This document shows, in pieces, positions 54,552 to 63,290 of a DNA stretch of 64,000 bases. Under the pieces are notes generated by a model, which worked only from the letters and a program-made list of their open reading frames with translations, did not search any database and was not told the origin of the DNA. A program made the position numbers and the translations under genes. The stretch lies in NCBI GenBank assembly GCA_028287035.1, contig JAQBQL010000226.1, positions 4,041 to 68,040 on the forward strand, read 5' to 3'. The stretch is from Labilithrix sp. (GTDB lineage Bacteria > Myxococcota > Polyangia > Polyangiales > Polyangiaceae). Within the stretch, counting starts at the first letter, position 1. Every line of letters begins with the position of its first letter.

Positions 54552-55949
54552 ATGAATCGCGTCATCAGGTACCGCATCCTCACCATCGTGCTGCTCGGCG
54601 TGCTGACGTCGGCGCTGTCGGTGGCGGCGCTCGTGCAGCTCCTGACGACGAGCACGGCAAACCGGGTGGAGCGCGCGCGTGACGCGGCGAGCGAGGAGGT
54701 CGATCGGCTCGCGCGGTCACCAGGATCGCTGTCCGACCCGATCCCCTCGGGTTACGTGGCGATGCGGGCCGGCGTGTGGGTCGCCGACGTGCCGCCTCCG
54801 GTGCTTCCGGCGGCCCTGGCCAGCGAGGCGCGCGCGGCGGTGGCTCGTGCTCGCGCCGAGCGTGGCCGCGTGCTGGTGGAGGCGCCGGCGGAGGACGGCA
54901 CGCACGTCGTGGCGGCGCGTCCTGTCACAGCCCCGGAGGCATCGGGACTTTCTGCCGACGCGGTGGCGGTCGTCGCCTACGTGGTGCGTCCGCTTCCCTC
55001 GCTCCGGACGTGGCAGCGGATCGTCGCGCTCCTCGCGGCCGCGACCGCGCTGCTCGTCGGGACCGCCGTGTACTCGGTGCTCACCATGAACCGGGGCGCC
55101 TCGGCGATCCGCGCATCGCTCGAGGCTCTGGCGACGGATCTGAACGCCACCGTCGCGCGGCCCTCGGTCCGCGAGCTCGACGGAATTGCCGACGGCATCG
55201 CCGAGCTCGCGCGGAAGCTCGCCGAGGCCCGCCAGCAGGAGGAGCGCCTCGCGCGCGAGCTGGCGCAGAACGAACGGCTCGCCGCGCTCGGGCGCGTCGC
55301 GGCGGGGGTCGCGCACGAGGTCCGGAACCCGCTCGCCTCGATCAAGCTGCGCCTCGATCTGGCCGCGGCGTCGTCGCCGTCGCAAGCGCTTCCGGCGTCT
55401 GCGGCAGAGGCGATCGCGCATGCCACGAGCGAGATCGACCGCCTCGACCGGCTCGTCGCGGATCTCCTCGTCGTCGCGGGCCGGGCGGTCGGGCCGAAGG
55501 GCAGCGCCGACGTCGGCACCCTCGTGCACGCGCGTGCCGCGGGCCTCGCCGCCTGGGCGCGGGAGCGCGGAGTGGAGGTGAACGCCGAGGGCAGCGCGCC
55601 GGCGCTCGTCGACGAGGACGCGATGGCCCGCGCCGTGGACAACCTGCTCCGGAACGCCATCGAGGCCTCACCGAGCGGCGGAGCGGTGAGCGCGCGGGTG
55701 ATCCGCGAGCAAGGGCGCGTCATCGTGCGCGTCGAGGATCAGGGTCCGGGCGTGCCCGCCGCCCGCGCCGCCGAGCTCTTCGAGCCGTTCTTCACGACGA
55801 AGCCGGCGGGGACGGGCCTCGGCCTCGCGCTCTCGCGCGCCATTGCCCGCGCCCACGGCGGGGACGTCGTCTACGAGCGCCGAGGCGACGTGACGTGCTT
55901 CGTGCTGTCGGTCGCCGTCGCCCGGGCGAGCGAGAGGGAGGCCGCGTGA
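54552..55949 (+). CDS. Sensor histidine kinase
   Basis: 465 residues. ATG 54552 opens a membrane helix (8-32), a periplasmic domain of about 115 residues without cysteines, a second helix (150-172), a HAMP-like linker and coiled coil, then HisKA with H255 (AAGVAHEVRNPLASIKLRL), an N box (AVDNLLRNAIEAS), G1 (DQGPGVP) and G2 (GTGLGLALS). All catalytic motifs are intact. The frame upstream of 54552 is antisense to the TolC-like gene. Its stop overlaps the NtrC-type regulator start, making a coupled two-component pair divergent from the efflux operon. Confidence 0.93.
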   Translation: MNRVIRYRILTIVLLGVLTSALSVAALVQLLTTSTANRVERARDAASEEVDRLARSPGSLSDPIPSGYVAMRAGVWVADVPPPVLPAALASEARAAVARARAERGRVLVEAPAEDGTHVVAARPVTAPEASGLSADAVAVVAYVVRPLPSLRTWQRIVALLAAATALLVGTAVYSVLTMNRGASAIRASLEALATDLNATVARPSVRELDGIADGIAELARKLAEARQQEERLARELAQNERLAALGRVAAGVAHEVRNPLASIKLRLDLAAASSPSQALPASAAEAIAHATSEIDRLDRLVADLLVVAGRAVGPKGSADVGTLVHARAAGLAAWARERGVEVNAEGSAPALVDEDAMARAVDNLLRNAIEASPSGGAVSARVIREQGRVIVRVEDQGPGVPAARAAELFEPFFTTKPAGTGLGLALSRAIARAHGGDVVYERRGDVTCFVLSVAVARASEREAA

Positions 55950-57301
55950 GCGCGCCGTCCGTCCTCGTGGTCGAGGACGAGGCGGGCCTCCGCGACGGTC
56001 TCGCCGCGGCCGTCGGGACGCTCGGCTACCGTGCGCTCACCGCCGGCGGTCTCGGTGAGGCGCGCGCGTCGCTCGCGGTCGAGGCGCCGGACTGCATCCT
56101 CCTCGACATCCGCCTGAAGGACGGCGACGGCCTCACGTTCCTGGGAGAGCTGCGCGACGGGCCCCTGCACGACGTGCCCGTGATCGTCGCGACCGCCTAC
56201 GGAGATTCCGAGCGGACGATCCGCGCGATGCGCGACGGCGCGTTCGACTACCTCACGAAGCCCTTCAACCTCCCGCTGCTGCTCGCCACGGTGGAGCGCG
56301 CGGTCAAGCAGCGGTCGCTCGCGCGGTCGGTGGTCATCCCCGCGGCGCCGAGCGGCGAGAAGGGCCTCGTCGGATCCAGCGCGGCGATGGTGGGCATCTG
56401 GAAGCTGATCGGCCGCGCTGCCGCGTCGACCGCGCCGGTCCTCATCACCGGCGAGACCGGCGTTGGCAAGGAGCTCGTCGCCTCGGCCATCCATGACTAC
56501 TCGGTGCGCGCGAGCGAGCCGTTCGTCGCCGTGAACCTGGCCGCGCTGCCCGCCTCGCTCCTCGAGAGCGAGCTGTTCGGCCATGAGAAGGGCGCCTTCA
56601 CCGGCGCGAGCGCCCGTCGCCTGGGTCGCTTCGAGCTCGCCGCCGGAGGCACGCTCTTCCTCGACGAGATCGGCGACCTCGACCCGGCGCTCCAGACGAA
56701 GCTGCTCCGCGTGCTCCAGGACGGGTCGTTCGAGCGCGTCGGCGGCAGCGAGAAGCTCACGACGCGCGCGCGCATCATCGCCGCCACCAACAAGCCGGTC
56801 CACCCGGGCGAGCCGGGCTGCGTCATGCGCGAGGACCTCTACTACCGTCTGGCGGTGATCGGCATCGAGGTCCCGCCGCTCCGCGCGCGGAAGAGCGACA
56901 TCCCCCTGCTCGTCGCCCACGCGCTCCGCGGGAAGCCGGCGCGCGCTGCCTCCGAGCAGGCGATGGAGGCGCTGGTCGCCTACGACTGGCCAGGCAACGT
57001 GCGCGAGCTCGTCCACGTCATCGAGCGAGCGGCAGTCCTCGGCGGCGAGATCATCGACGTGGCGTCACTGCCCGACAACGTGCGCAGCGGCCGGACCTCG
57101 CGCGGCTCGCTCGTGCCGCCCAGCTCGGCGGGCGCGCCGTCCTCGCTGCGCGACGCGGTGAGCGTGCTCGAGAAACGCATGATCATCGAGGCGCTCGAGC
57201 GCGCGAACGGCAATCGCTCGGAGGCCGCCCGCCAGCTCGGCATCGGACGCCCCCAGCTCTACGCGAAGATGGAAGAGCACGGGATCGGACAGAAGGACTG
57301 A
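55946..57301 (+). CDS. NtrC-type sigma-54-dependent response regulator
   Basis: 451 residues from GTG 55946. Receiver domain: acidic pair E10/D11, phosphoacceptor D54, T83 and K105. The AAA+ domain has Walker A GETGVGKE, an intact GAFTGA loop and Walker B FLDEIGD. The Fis-type DNA-binding helices at the C-terminus (MIIEALERANGNRSEAARQL) complete the classic layout. Phosphorylation by the coupled histidine kinase should drive oligomerisation and activation of sigma-54 promoters. Targets are unknown; the adjacent pump operon is an obvious candidate. Confidence 0.95.
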   Translation: MSAPSVLVVEDEAGLRDGLAAAVGTLGYRALTAGGLGEARASLAVEAPDCILLDIRLKDGDGLTFLGELRDGPLHDVPVIVATAYGDSERTIRAMRDGAFDYLTKPFNLPLLLATVERAVKQRSLARSVVIPAAPSGEKGLVGSSAAMVGIWKLIGRAAASTAPVLITGETGVGKELVASAIHDYSVRASEPFVAVNLAALPASLLESELFGHEKGAFTGASARRLGRFELAAGGTLFLDEIGDLDPALQTKLLRVLQDGSFERVGGSEKLTTRARIIAATNKPVHPGEPGCVMREDLYYRLAVIGIEVPPLRARKSDIPLLVAHALRGKPARAASEQAMEALVAYDWPGNVRELVHVIERAAVLGGEIIDVASLPDNVRSGRTSRGSLVPPSSAGAPSSLRDAVSVLEKRMIIEALERANGNRSEAARQLGIGRPQLYAKMEEHGIGQKD

Positions 57302-57332
57302 ACGCGCGGCGCGCCGGGTCGTATGGACCTGG

Positions 57333-57857
57333 GTGGATCCCTATCCCCAGTTACGCGAGAAGCTGACCAAGGTGGCCGCGGAGCTCTTCGCGATCCATGG
57401 CCTGCCGATCGTCTGCTCCGGCGTCCGCGGCGTTCCGCCGGCGGGCCGTCAGGGCCTCGGCACCATCGGCTTCTCCGGCCCGCACATGATGGGCGCGCTG
57501 GCGCTCCTCGCCGACGAGTCGCTCTGGCACCGCATCGCGCCCTCCGCGGAGCACCGGCTCGACCCCACGCTGCTCGCCGACATGGTCGGGGAGTTCGCGA
57601 ACATGCTGCTCGGCGGCCTCCGCACCGCGCTGCTGCCCCTCGGCGCCGACGTGGCGACCGCCATTCCCGCCGCCATTTGCGCGGACGGCATCGTCATGCC
57701 GCTCCCGCCCGGAGCCGTTCCCGACTGGGACGTCTTCGACAGCGCCGGCGGCCCGCTCTTCATCCGCATCCAGGTCGCCTTCAAACGCGACTTTCGTTTC
57801 AGTCACGATCCCGATCTCACCGTCATTCCCCAAGAGGCAGGCCTTGTCATCTTCTGA
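57333..57857 (+). CDS. CheX-like phosphatase-domain protein
   Basis: 174 residues from GTG 57333. The core DPTLLADMVGEFANMLLGG with GLRTALLPLGADVATAIP matches CheX/CheC-like folds, in which an E...N pair on a helix removes phosphate from CheY-type receivers; here E and N of MVGEFANML fit. A second half (ADGIVMPLPPGAVPDWDVFD) forms the remaining strands. It is 31 bases after the NtrC-type gene and overlaps the CheY-like gene by 14 bases, supporting a role in resetting that receiver. Chemotaxis-like function is inferred from the family. Confidence 0.75.
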   Translation: MDPYPQLREKLTKVAAELFAIHGLPIVCSGVRGVPPAGRQGLGTIGFSGPHMMGALALLADESLWHRIAPSAEHRLDPTLLADMVGEFANMLLGGLRTALLPLGADVATAIPAAICADGIVMPLPPGAVPDWDVFDSAGGPLFIRIQVAFKRDFRFSHDPDLTVIPQEAGLVIF

Positions 57858-58227
57858 TCCGATCCAGACCGTTCTCGTCATCGACGATTCGAGGACGGTG
57901 CGCCTCGTCGCATCCCTCGCGCTCGCCTCCGCGGGCTTCAACGTGGTCGAAGCCGTCGACGGCCAGGACGGTCTCGACAAGCTCGCCGAGCTCGGGAAGG
58001 TCGCCCTCGTCCTGTGCGACGTCAACATGCCGCGCATGAGCGGCATGGACTTCCTCGCGAACCTCGCCACGAGCGCCGAGCCGCGCCCGCCCGTCCTGAT
58101 GCTCACCACCGAGGGACACACCGCGCTCATCCAGCGCGCGAAGGCCTGCGGGGCGCGCGGCTGGATGATGAAGCCCTTCCGCCCCGAATCGCTCGTCGCC
58201 GCCGCCCGCAAGCTCATCGCCGCCTGA
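57844..58227 (+). CDS. Single-domain CheY-like response regulator
   Basis: 127 residues, a stand-alone receiver. TTG 57844 (GAGGCAGG a few bases upstream) overlaps the CheX-like gene. D14/D15 form the metal site, D59 is the phosphoacceptor (CDVNMPRMSG), T87/T88 and K109 (MMKPF) complete the active site. There is no output domain, so it passes phosphate or binds a partner. It lies between the CheX-like and diguanylate cyclase genes. Confidence 0.9.
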   Translation: MSSSDPIQTVLVIDDSRTVRLVASLALASAGFNVVEAVDGQDGLDKLAELGKVALVLCDVNMPRMSGMDFLANLATSAEPRPPVLMLTTEGHTALIQRAKACGARGWMMKPFRPESLVAAARKLIAA

Positions 58228-58270
58228 CGACCTCTCGCTACTTCTCAACTTCCTCTACCGCAGCACTCCG

Positions 58271-59713
58271 ATGACCCATCCCGACGACCGCCGCATCGTG
58301 CTCATCGATCCTGATCCGGAGACGCGCGCGGTGTATTCCGCTCGCCTGCGGTCCCACGACTTCGTCGTCGACGAGGCAGCCGACGCGGTGCGCGGCGCGG
58401 AGATGGCCCTCGCTTCGCCGCCCATGGTGGTGGTGAGCGACCTCTGGATGCCGGGCGTCTCGGGCGTCCAGCTTTGCCGTCTTCTCAAGGCGGAGCCGGG
58501 CACGGCGCACGTGCCCGTCATCCTCCGCGCCGAGCACGAGGACCCGCGGAGCCGCTTCTGGGCGACGCGCGCCGGGGCGCTCACGCTCGTGTCGAAGGAC
58601 CGCATGGGGGATCTCATGCGCGCGCTCGCCACCGCTGCGGCCGCGTCTTCGGCCCAGGCGCAGGAGTTCTTCTTCGAGATGAGCGGCGGGATGGAGGTCC
58701 GCGATCGCATCGCCCAGCACCTCGATCGCGCGCTCTTCGAGTCGGTCATCGCCTCCGAGGTTCGTGCGCTCGCCAGCGCCTGCTCGTTCGGCCGGCTCTT
58801 CGATTCGCTCTCGCAGCTGCTCGCGCAGCTCGTGACCTACCGCTGGATGGCCGTATCGACCAACGCCGGCGACGTCGCGGTCCACGCGCACCGGCGGTCT
58901 GCCGACGAGTGCGAGAAGGAAGCGCGCGCGGCGCTCGGTGTCGGCGAGCGGACCAAGGCAGTACGCATCCTCGACGCCGACGCGGCGTTCGCGCCGCCGG
59001 GCGGCCGGGTGATCGCGCTCGACATCTCGCTCGGCGACGTGCCGGTCGGGCGCGTCGCGATGAGCGTGGTCGACGGCGACGTGCACGCCGAGGAGATCGC
59101 CGCGATCTGCGCGAGCGAGCTCGGCGGCGCTCTCCGCCTCGTCACGCTGATCGAGGAGTCGCAGCGCCTCGCGACGACCGACGCCCTCACCCAGCTCCAC
59201 AACCGTCGAGCGTTCGGCGACATGATGGAGCGCGAGATCTCGCGCTGCGACCGCTCGGACAGCCCGATGTCCGTGATGCTGTTCGACCTCGACCACTTCA
59301 AGAGCATCAACGACACGCGGGGGCATGCGGGCGGTGACCTCGTGCTCGCCGCGGTCGGCAAGCTGCTCCGCCACCAGGCGCGCGGCCACGACATCGTCGC
59401 GCGCTGGGGCGGCGAGGAGTTCGTGATCGGCTTGCCCGGCGAGCTCGAGAGCGGCGGGAAGTCCGCCGCCGAGCGGATCCGCGCGGCGATCGAGCGGCTC
59501 GACGTGCGCGACGCGGCGGGCGAACGGATCCCGGTCTCGGCCTCGATCGGCGTCGTGGAGCGGACGAGATACGAGACGCTCGAGGCGACCGTCGACCGGG
59601 CCGACCGCACCATGTACTGCGCGAAGCTCGCCGGCCGTAACCGGGTGTGCCTCGCGAGCGAGCACCTTCCGGCGAGCGCCGACCCGTCTCCCGCCGAGGA
59701 CATGGCCGCCTGA
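58271..59713 (+). CDS. Response-regulator diguanylate cyclase (REC-GAF-like-GGDEF)
   Basis: 480 residues making cyclic di-GMP. A receiver domain with D57 occupies residues 1-120, although the conserved active-site Lys is in an altered context (TLVSKDRMG). A linker helix and a GAF-like domain follow (about 150-290). The cyclase domain has TDALTQLHNRRAF, LFDLDHFKSINDTRGHAGGD and the active-site GGEEF (380-384). The allosteric I-site RGHD (371-374) is five residues upstream, so product inhibition should operate. It ends the signalling run and is convergent with the MMPL gene at 59721. Confidence 0.95.
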   Translation: MTHPDDRRIVLIDPDPETRAVYSARLRSHDFVVDEAADAVRGAEMALASPPMVVVSDLWMPGVSGVQLCRLLKAEPGTAHVPVILRAEHEDPRSRFWATRAGALTLVSKDRMGDLMRALATAAAASSAQAQEFFFEMSGGMEVRDRIAQHLDRALFESVIASEVRALASACSFGRLFDSLSQLLAQLVTYRWMAVSTNAGDVAVHAHRRSADECEKEARAALGVGERTKAVRILDADAAFAPPGGRVIALDISLGDVPVGRVAMSVVDGDVHAEEIAAICASELGGALRLVTLIEESQRLATTDALTQLHNRRAFGDMMEREISRCDRSDSPMSVMLFDLDHFKSINDTRGHAGGDLVLAAVGKLLRHQARGHDIVARWGGEEFVIGLPGELESGGKSAAERIRAAIERLDVRDAAGERIPVSASIGVVERTRYETLEATVDRADRTMYCAKLAGRNRVCLASEHLPASADPSPAEDMAA

Positions 59714-59720
59714 TCCTGCC

Positions 59721-62357
59721 TCAGGGAGCGGCGACCACCTTGTTTCGGCGCGTCCCGAGAAGGACGTGCAGGAGCGACGGCAAGAAGAACAGCGCCGTCG
59801 TGGTGCAGGCGATCTCGCCCCACATCGCGAGCTTCCCGAACGACTGGAGCGCCTGGTTGTCGGAGAACAGCATCGAGCCGTAGCCGACCGTCGTGGTGTA
59901 GCTGCAGAGCGCGACCGCGCCGCCCGTCCGGGCCACCGCCGACTTCACGTCACCCTTCAGCAGGCGCACGCGATCGTACACGTTGAACGGATACTCGCAG
60001 CCGATGCCGAACGTGATCGGCAGCGCGATGAAGTTGAAGAAGTTCAGCTTCGTGTCGGTGTACGCGGCGAGGCCGACCAGCGAGGCGACGCCCATGAGGA
60101 GCGCGAGGAGCACCGAGAACGACCCGATCCGGGAGCGCGTGGCCAGGATGACGACCACCATCACCGCCAGGAACGAAGCGGCGGTCGCGAGCGGTCCGTC
60201 GCGCTCCATCGAGCGGATCATCTCGGCGAAGATCGTCGACCGGCTCGCGGTCTGCACGGTCGTGCCGTCGGGCAGCTTCACGTTGTCGGTCGTGTTCGCC
60301 ATGCGCAGCAGCGTGCGCCCGTCCGAGTAGTGAACCCCGTACTGGTACTTGATGTACATCAGCGTGCCGATCACGCCGTTGTTCTCCTCGAAGCGTCGCC
60401 GGATGAGCGGCGGTAGCTCCTTGCCCTCGACCACCTTGAGGTCCTCGGGTGGCCTCAGCTCCTCGAGGCGCTTCCGCTCCGTCTCGCTGACCTGCGAGAG
60501 GACGTAGGGCGTGAGTCGATCGCGCATCCGGTCGAGCACCTCGAGCTTCTTCTGCTGCTCGGCCGCGGTGCCGGGCAGGAAGTGCTCGATCGTCACGATC
60601 TCGTCGATGAGCGTGCCCTGCGGGTCGGTCTTGTCGTTGGCGAGGATCTGCTTTTCGAGAGGCGCGACCTGCTGCGGGGTGTCGGCGAGGATGAGCGTGC
60701 CCGAGATGTTCTGCTTGCCGCGGAACACCTCGTCGGCCTTGTTGCTCCACTCGCCGGCGCCGCCCGCCTGCTTCGAGGAGCGCGAGCCCAGCTTGTTGAA
60801 GTTGTACTCCCAGGGATCCCTCAGGTACGCGGGGATCTTGGTGACGAAGAACGCCGTCACCAGCAGCGGAACGATGATGAACGCGGCCGGGAAGCGTGCG
60901 GTCGCGCGCGCGATGAACCGCATCACGGGGCCGCTCGAGCCGTCCTTGCTGGCGCGCTCCGCGGGGTCCCGGAGAAAGCCCGGGAGCACCTTCTCCTGCA
61001 GCCACTCGAACGACACGATCAGGGCGGGCACGACCGGGACGATGGCGACCCACACGAGCAGCATGCCCACGAAGCCGATGGTGCCGAACTGGCTGAAGCC
61101 GCGGAACTGCGTGATGGTCAGCGACCCGTAGGCGATGCTCGCGACCGAGGCGCCGACGAGCTCGGCACGGAACGCATTGAGGACCGCCTCGCGGCGCGCT
61201 TCCTCCCGCTCCATGCCGCGGGCGCGGAACTCGCGGTACCGCGAGAGCAGCACGATCGGGTAGTTGATGCCGTTGCCGACGATGATGGCGCCGAGGAAGG
61301 CGCCCGGCGTGTTCACGTAGCCGAACACGGCGGTGGCGAAGGCGTACGCAGCGCCGACGCCCATGAAGGCGGGCACCGACACGATGACGAGCGCCCACGG
61401 CGACCGGTAGTAGAAGACGATGCCGGCGAGGATCAGGAAGAACGCGGCGCCCGAGGCCCACGCGGCCTCGCTGATCGTCGACTCCTTCTCGGCAACCGCG
61501 TTCGGGATGTCGCCCGCGAAGCCCACCTTCATCTCCGGGTGGTACTTCTCCTTGTAGTGCAGCTCGGAGACGCGCTTGTTCATGTCGGCGAGGAAGAGAT
61601 CGCCGCTGTAGCCGCCGGTGCCTGACGCGTTCGACACGATGCGGATGACCATCACCGTGCCGGCGTCGTTCGTGAAGTAGCCGCTCGGGTAGTCGTTGTG
61701 CTTCTTCGCCGCGTCCTTCCAGCGGTCGTAGAACTTGTCCATGCCGAGTGTCGGCTGCTTCGCGTCGGCGGCGGGCGCGCCGGGGCCGGGCGAGGGCGAC
61801 GCGGCGCTCGTCTTCGGGGCGGGCGCGGGCTTGTTCGGCGCCTCGAGGTCGTCGACGAGGCCGCTCGAGATCGCGATCTGGTGGTCGAGCGTGTCGTCGG
61901 CCTCGATGAGGTCGGGAAGGCTTGCGTAGAGCCATTGCTGGTGGTCGAAGAACGACTGCAGGTCCTTCGTGCCCATCTCGACGTACGAGATGAAATCCGG
62001 GCCGCACGCTGCCTTGCACGCGTCGTCCTTGCAGGCCTTCACGCACGCCGTGCGATCGTCGGCCTGCTTCTGGAGCGCGCCTCCGAGATCGTCGACGAGG
62101 CGCTGGTTGGCGGCGCGATCCGGGGACTCGACCACGACGAGGAACGTCGCGCCGCCGCCGACGCGCCCGAGCTGGTGCTCGAACGCCATGAACCCCGGGC
62201 TGTTCCGCGGCAGGAGCTCGAGGAAGTCGGAACGGAGCTCGAGGTACTTCTTCGTGTACCCGAAGCACCCCACGACGAAGAGGAACGAGAGAAGGAGGAC
62301 GACGAGCGGTCGTCGCCCCGCCGCATCCACCCAGCCCCCGATGACCCGCCTGAACAT
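59721..62357 (-). CDS. MMPL/RND-superfamily transporter
   Basis: 878 residues from ATG 62357 (the longer frame upstream is antisense to the bactofilin region). An N-terminal helix (VVLLLSFLFVVGCFGYT) is followed by the LELRSDFLELLPRNSPG segment typical of MMPL-type lipid exporters, two large periplasmic domains, and two bundles of membrane helices (GNGINYPIVLLSRYRE; GIGCEYPFNVYDRVRLL). A four-Cys insert (CVKACKDDACKAAC) sits in the first periplasmic loop, probably disulfide-bonded, and a disordered Pro/Ala-rich stretch splits the loop. Likely exports a lipid or hopanoid-like compound. It is divergent from the bactofilin gene. Confidence 0.9.
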   Translation of the reverse strand: MFRRVIGGWVDAAGRRPLVVLLLSFLFVVGCFGYTKKYLELRSDFLELLPRNSPGFMAFEHQLGRVGGGATFLVVVESPDRAANQRLVDDLGGALQKQADDRTACVKACKDDACKAACGPDFISYVEMGTKDLQSFFDHQQWLYASLPDLIEADDTLDHQIAISSGLVDDLEAPNKPAPAPKTSAASPSPGPGAPAADAKQPTLGMDKFYDRWKDAAKKHNDYPSGYFTNDAGTVMVIRIVSNASGTGGYSGDLFLADMNKRVSELHYKEKYHPEMKVGFAGDIPNAVAEKESTISEAAWASGAAFFLILAGIVFYYRSPWALVIVSVPAFMGVGAAYAFATAVFGYVNTPGAFLGAIIVGNGINYPIVLLSRYREFRARGMEREEARREAVLNAFRAELVGASVASIAYGSLTITQFRGFSQFGTIGFVGMLLVWVAIVPVVPALIVSFEWLQEKVLPGFLRDPAERASKDGSSGPVMRFIARATARFPAAFIIVPLLVTAFFVTKIPAYLRDPWEYNFNKLGSRSSKQAGGAGEWSNKADEVFRGKQNISGTLILADTPQQVAPLEKQILANDKTDPQGTLIDEIVTIEHFLPGTAAEQQKKLEVLDRMRDRLTPYVLSQVSETERKRLEELRPPEDLKVVEGKELPPLIRRRFEENNGVIGTLMYIKYQYGVHYSDGRTLLRMANTTDNVKLPDGTTVQTASRSTIFAEMIRSMERDGPLATAASFLAVMVVVILATRSRIGSFSVLLALLMGVASLVGLAAYTDTKLNFFNFIALPITFGIGCEYPFNVYDRVRLLKGDVKSAVARTGGAVALCSYTTTVGYGSMLFSDNQALQSFGKLAMWGEIACTTTALFFLPSLLHVLLGTRRNKVVAAP

Positions 62358-62641
62358 TCGTGCCGAAACTCTCTGAAGATAGGAAAGTCGCAGGGGAAAA
62401 GCGTGCGCCGCGCCGGCGCATTCCAGGTCTACCACAGATGGAACCGGGGTCGCCTCCGGCGGGCCGAGCGCAAGGTGGTCAGCCGCAGCCGCTCGGCCCC
62501 GACGCCCGCACAACCTGCAACCCAAATGAGGTGGGCGGGCGGGCACCAGGCGACACGTTGCCGCCGGGCTCGGTAGTGTGGACGCTCGTGCAAGCTGCGC
62601 CTCCCGCGCAGGCCTCGAGCACGCCGAGGAGGTCTCCATCG

Positions 62642-63244
62642 ATGTGGCCATTCCGTGACGCCAAGAGCGCAGTCCCCACGTTCCAGGTCGACAACACCAT
62701 CGGCGGCGGCAGCCGGGTCCGCGGAGACCTGATGGGTCCGGGCGGGTTCCGGGTCGACGGCATCGTGGAGGGCGCGATCGACGCCGGCGGTCCGGTCGTG
62801 ATCGGCGAGGGCGGGGCGGTCGAGGGGAGCGTCCGCGGGACGGCGGTGGTCGTGCTCGGGACGGTGCACGGGGACGTGCAGGCGAGCGGGCACCTCGAGA
62901 TCGGGCCGCGCGGCAAGGTCATCGGTGACATCACGGTCACGAGCTTCCGCCTGCACACCGGCGGGATCTTCCGCGGCCGCAGCTGCATGCCCGGCGGCGA
63001 GGAGGCGATCCTCGCGCTCGGCGCGGCCTCGCGCGAGGTCGAGACGCGGCGCGGCCGGACCCTGCCGCCGCCGGTGGGAGCGGTCCCGCCGCCTCCGACG
63101 CTGAGCGAGCTCGCCGAGGGATCGCTCGCGCTGCGGCCGACCCCGCTGCCGATCACCGACGAGCCGCAGAGCCATGAACGGCTGGTCTCGTCGGTGTCGC
63201 CGGTGTCGGGCGCGTCTCAGTCACCGCGCCGGACCGGGACCTAG
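62642..63244 (+). CDS. Bactofilin (polymer-forming cytoskeletal protein)
   Basis: 200 residues. The central 100 form the bactofilin beta-solenoid: GGGSRVRGDLMGPGGFRVDG, then repeated G-x-V/I turns (VVIGEGGAVEGSVRG, VVVLGTVHGDVQASG, IGPRGKVIGDITV). These proteins self-assemble without nucleotide into filaments that place other proteins at poles or in the chromosome-segregation apparatus. The N-terminus (MWPFRDAK) carries a short basic/aromatic membrane-binding motif. A disordered Pro/Ser tail follows the solenoid. The region 62358-62641 between it and the divergent MMPL gene shows no other feature. Confidence 0.92.
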   Translation: MWPFRDAKSAVPTFQVDNTIGGGSRVRGDLMGPGGFRVDGIVEGAIDAGGPVVIGEGGAVEGSVRGTAVVVLGTVHGDVQASGHLEIGPRGKVIGDITVTSFRLHTGGIFRGRSCMPGGEEAILALGAASREVETRRGRTLPPPVGAVPPPPTLSELAEGSLALRPTPLPITDEPQSHERLVSSVSPVSGASQSPRRTGT

Positions 63245-63290
63245 AGAGCGGCCCGCACCGACCCGCGCGCGCTTCGTGCGCGCGGTGCGC

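Noticed and set aside
59709..59725. Imperfect hairpin between the cyclase and MMPL genes
   Set aside because: Only a 5-bp stem and no T-tract; not strong enough to list as a terminator.
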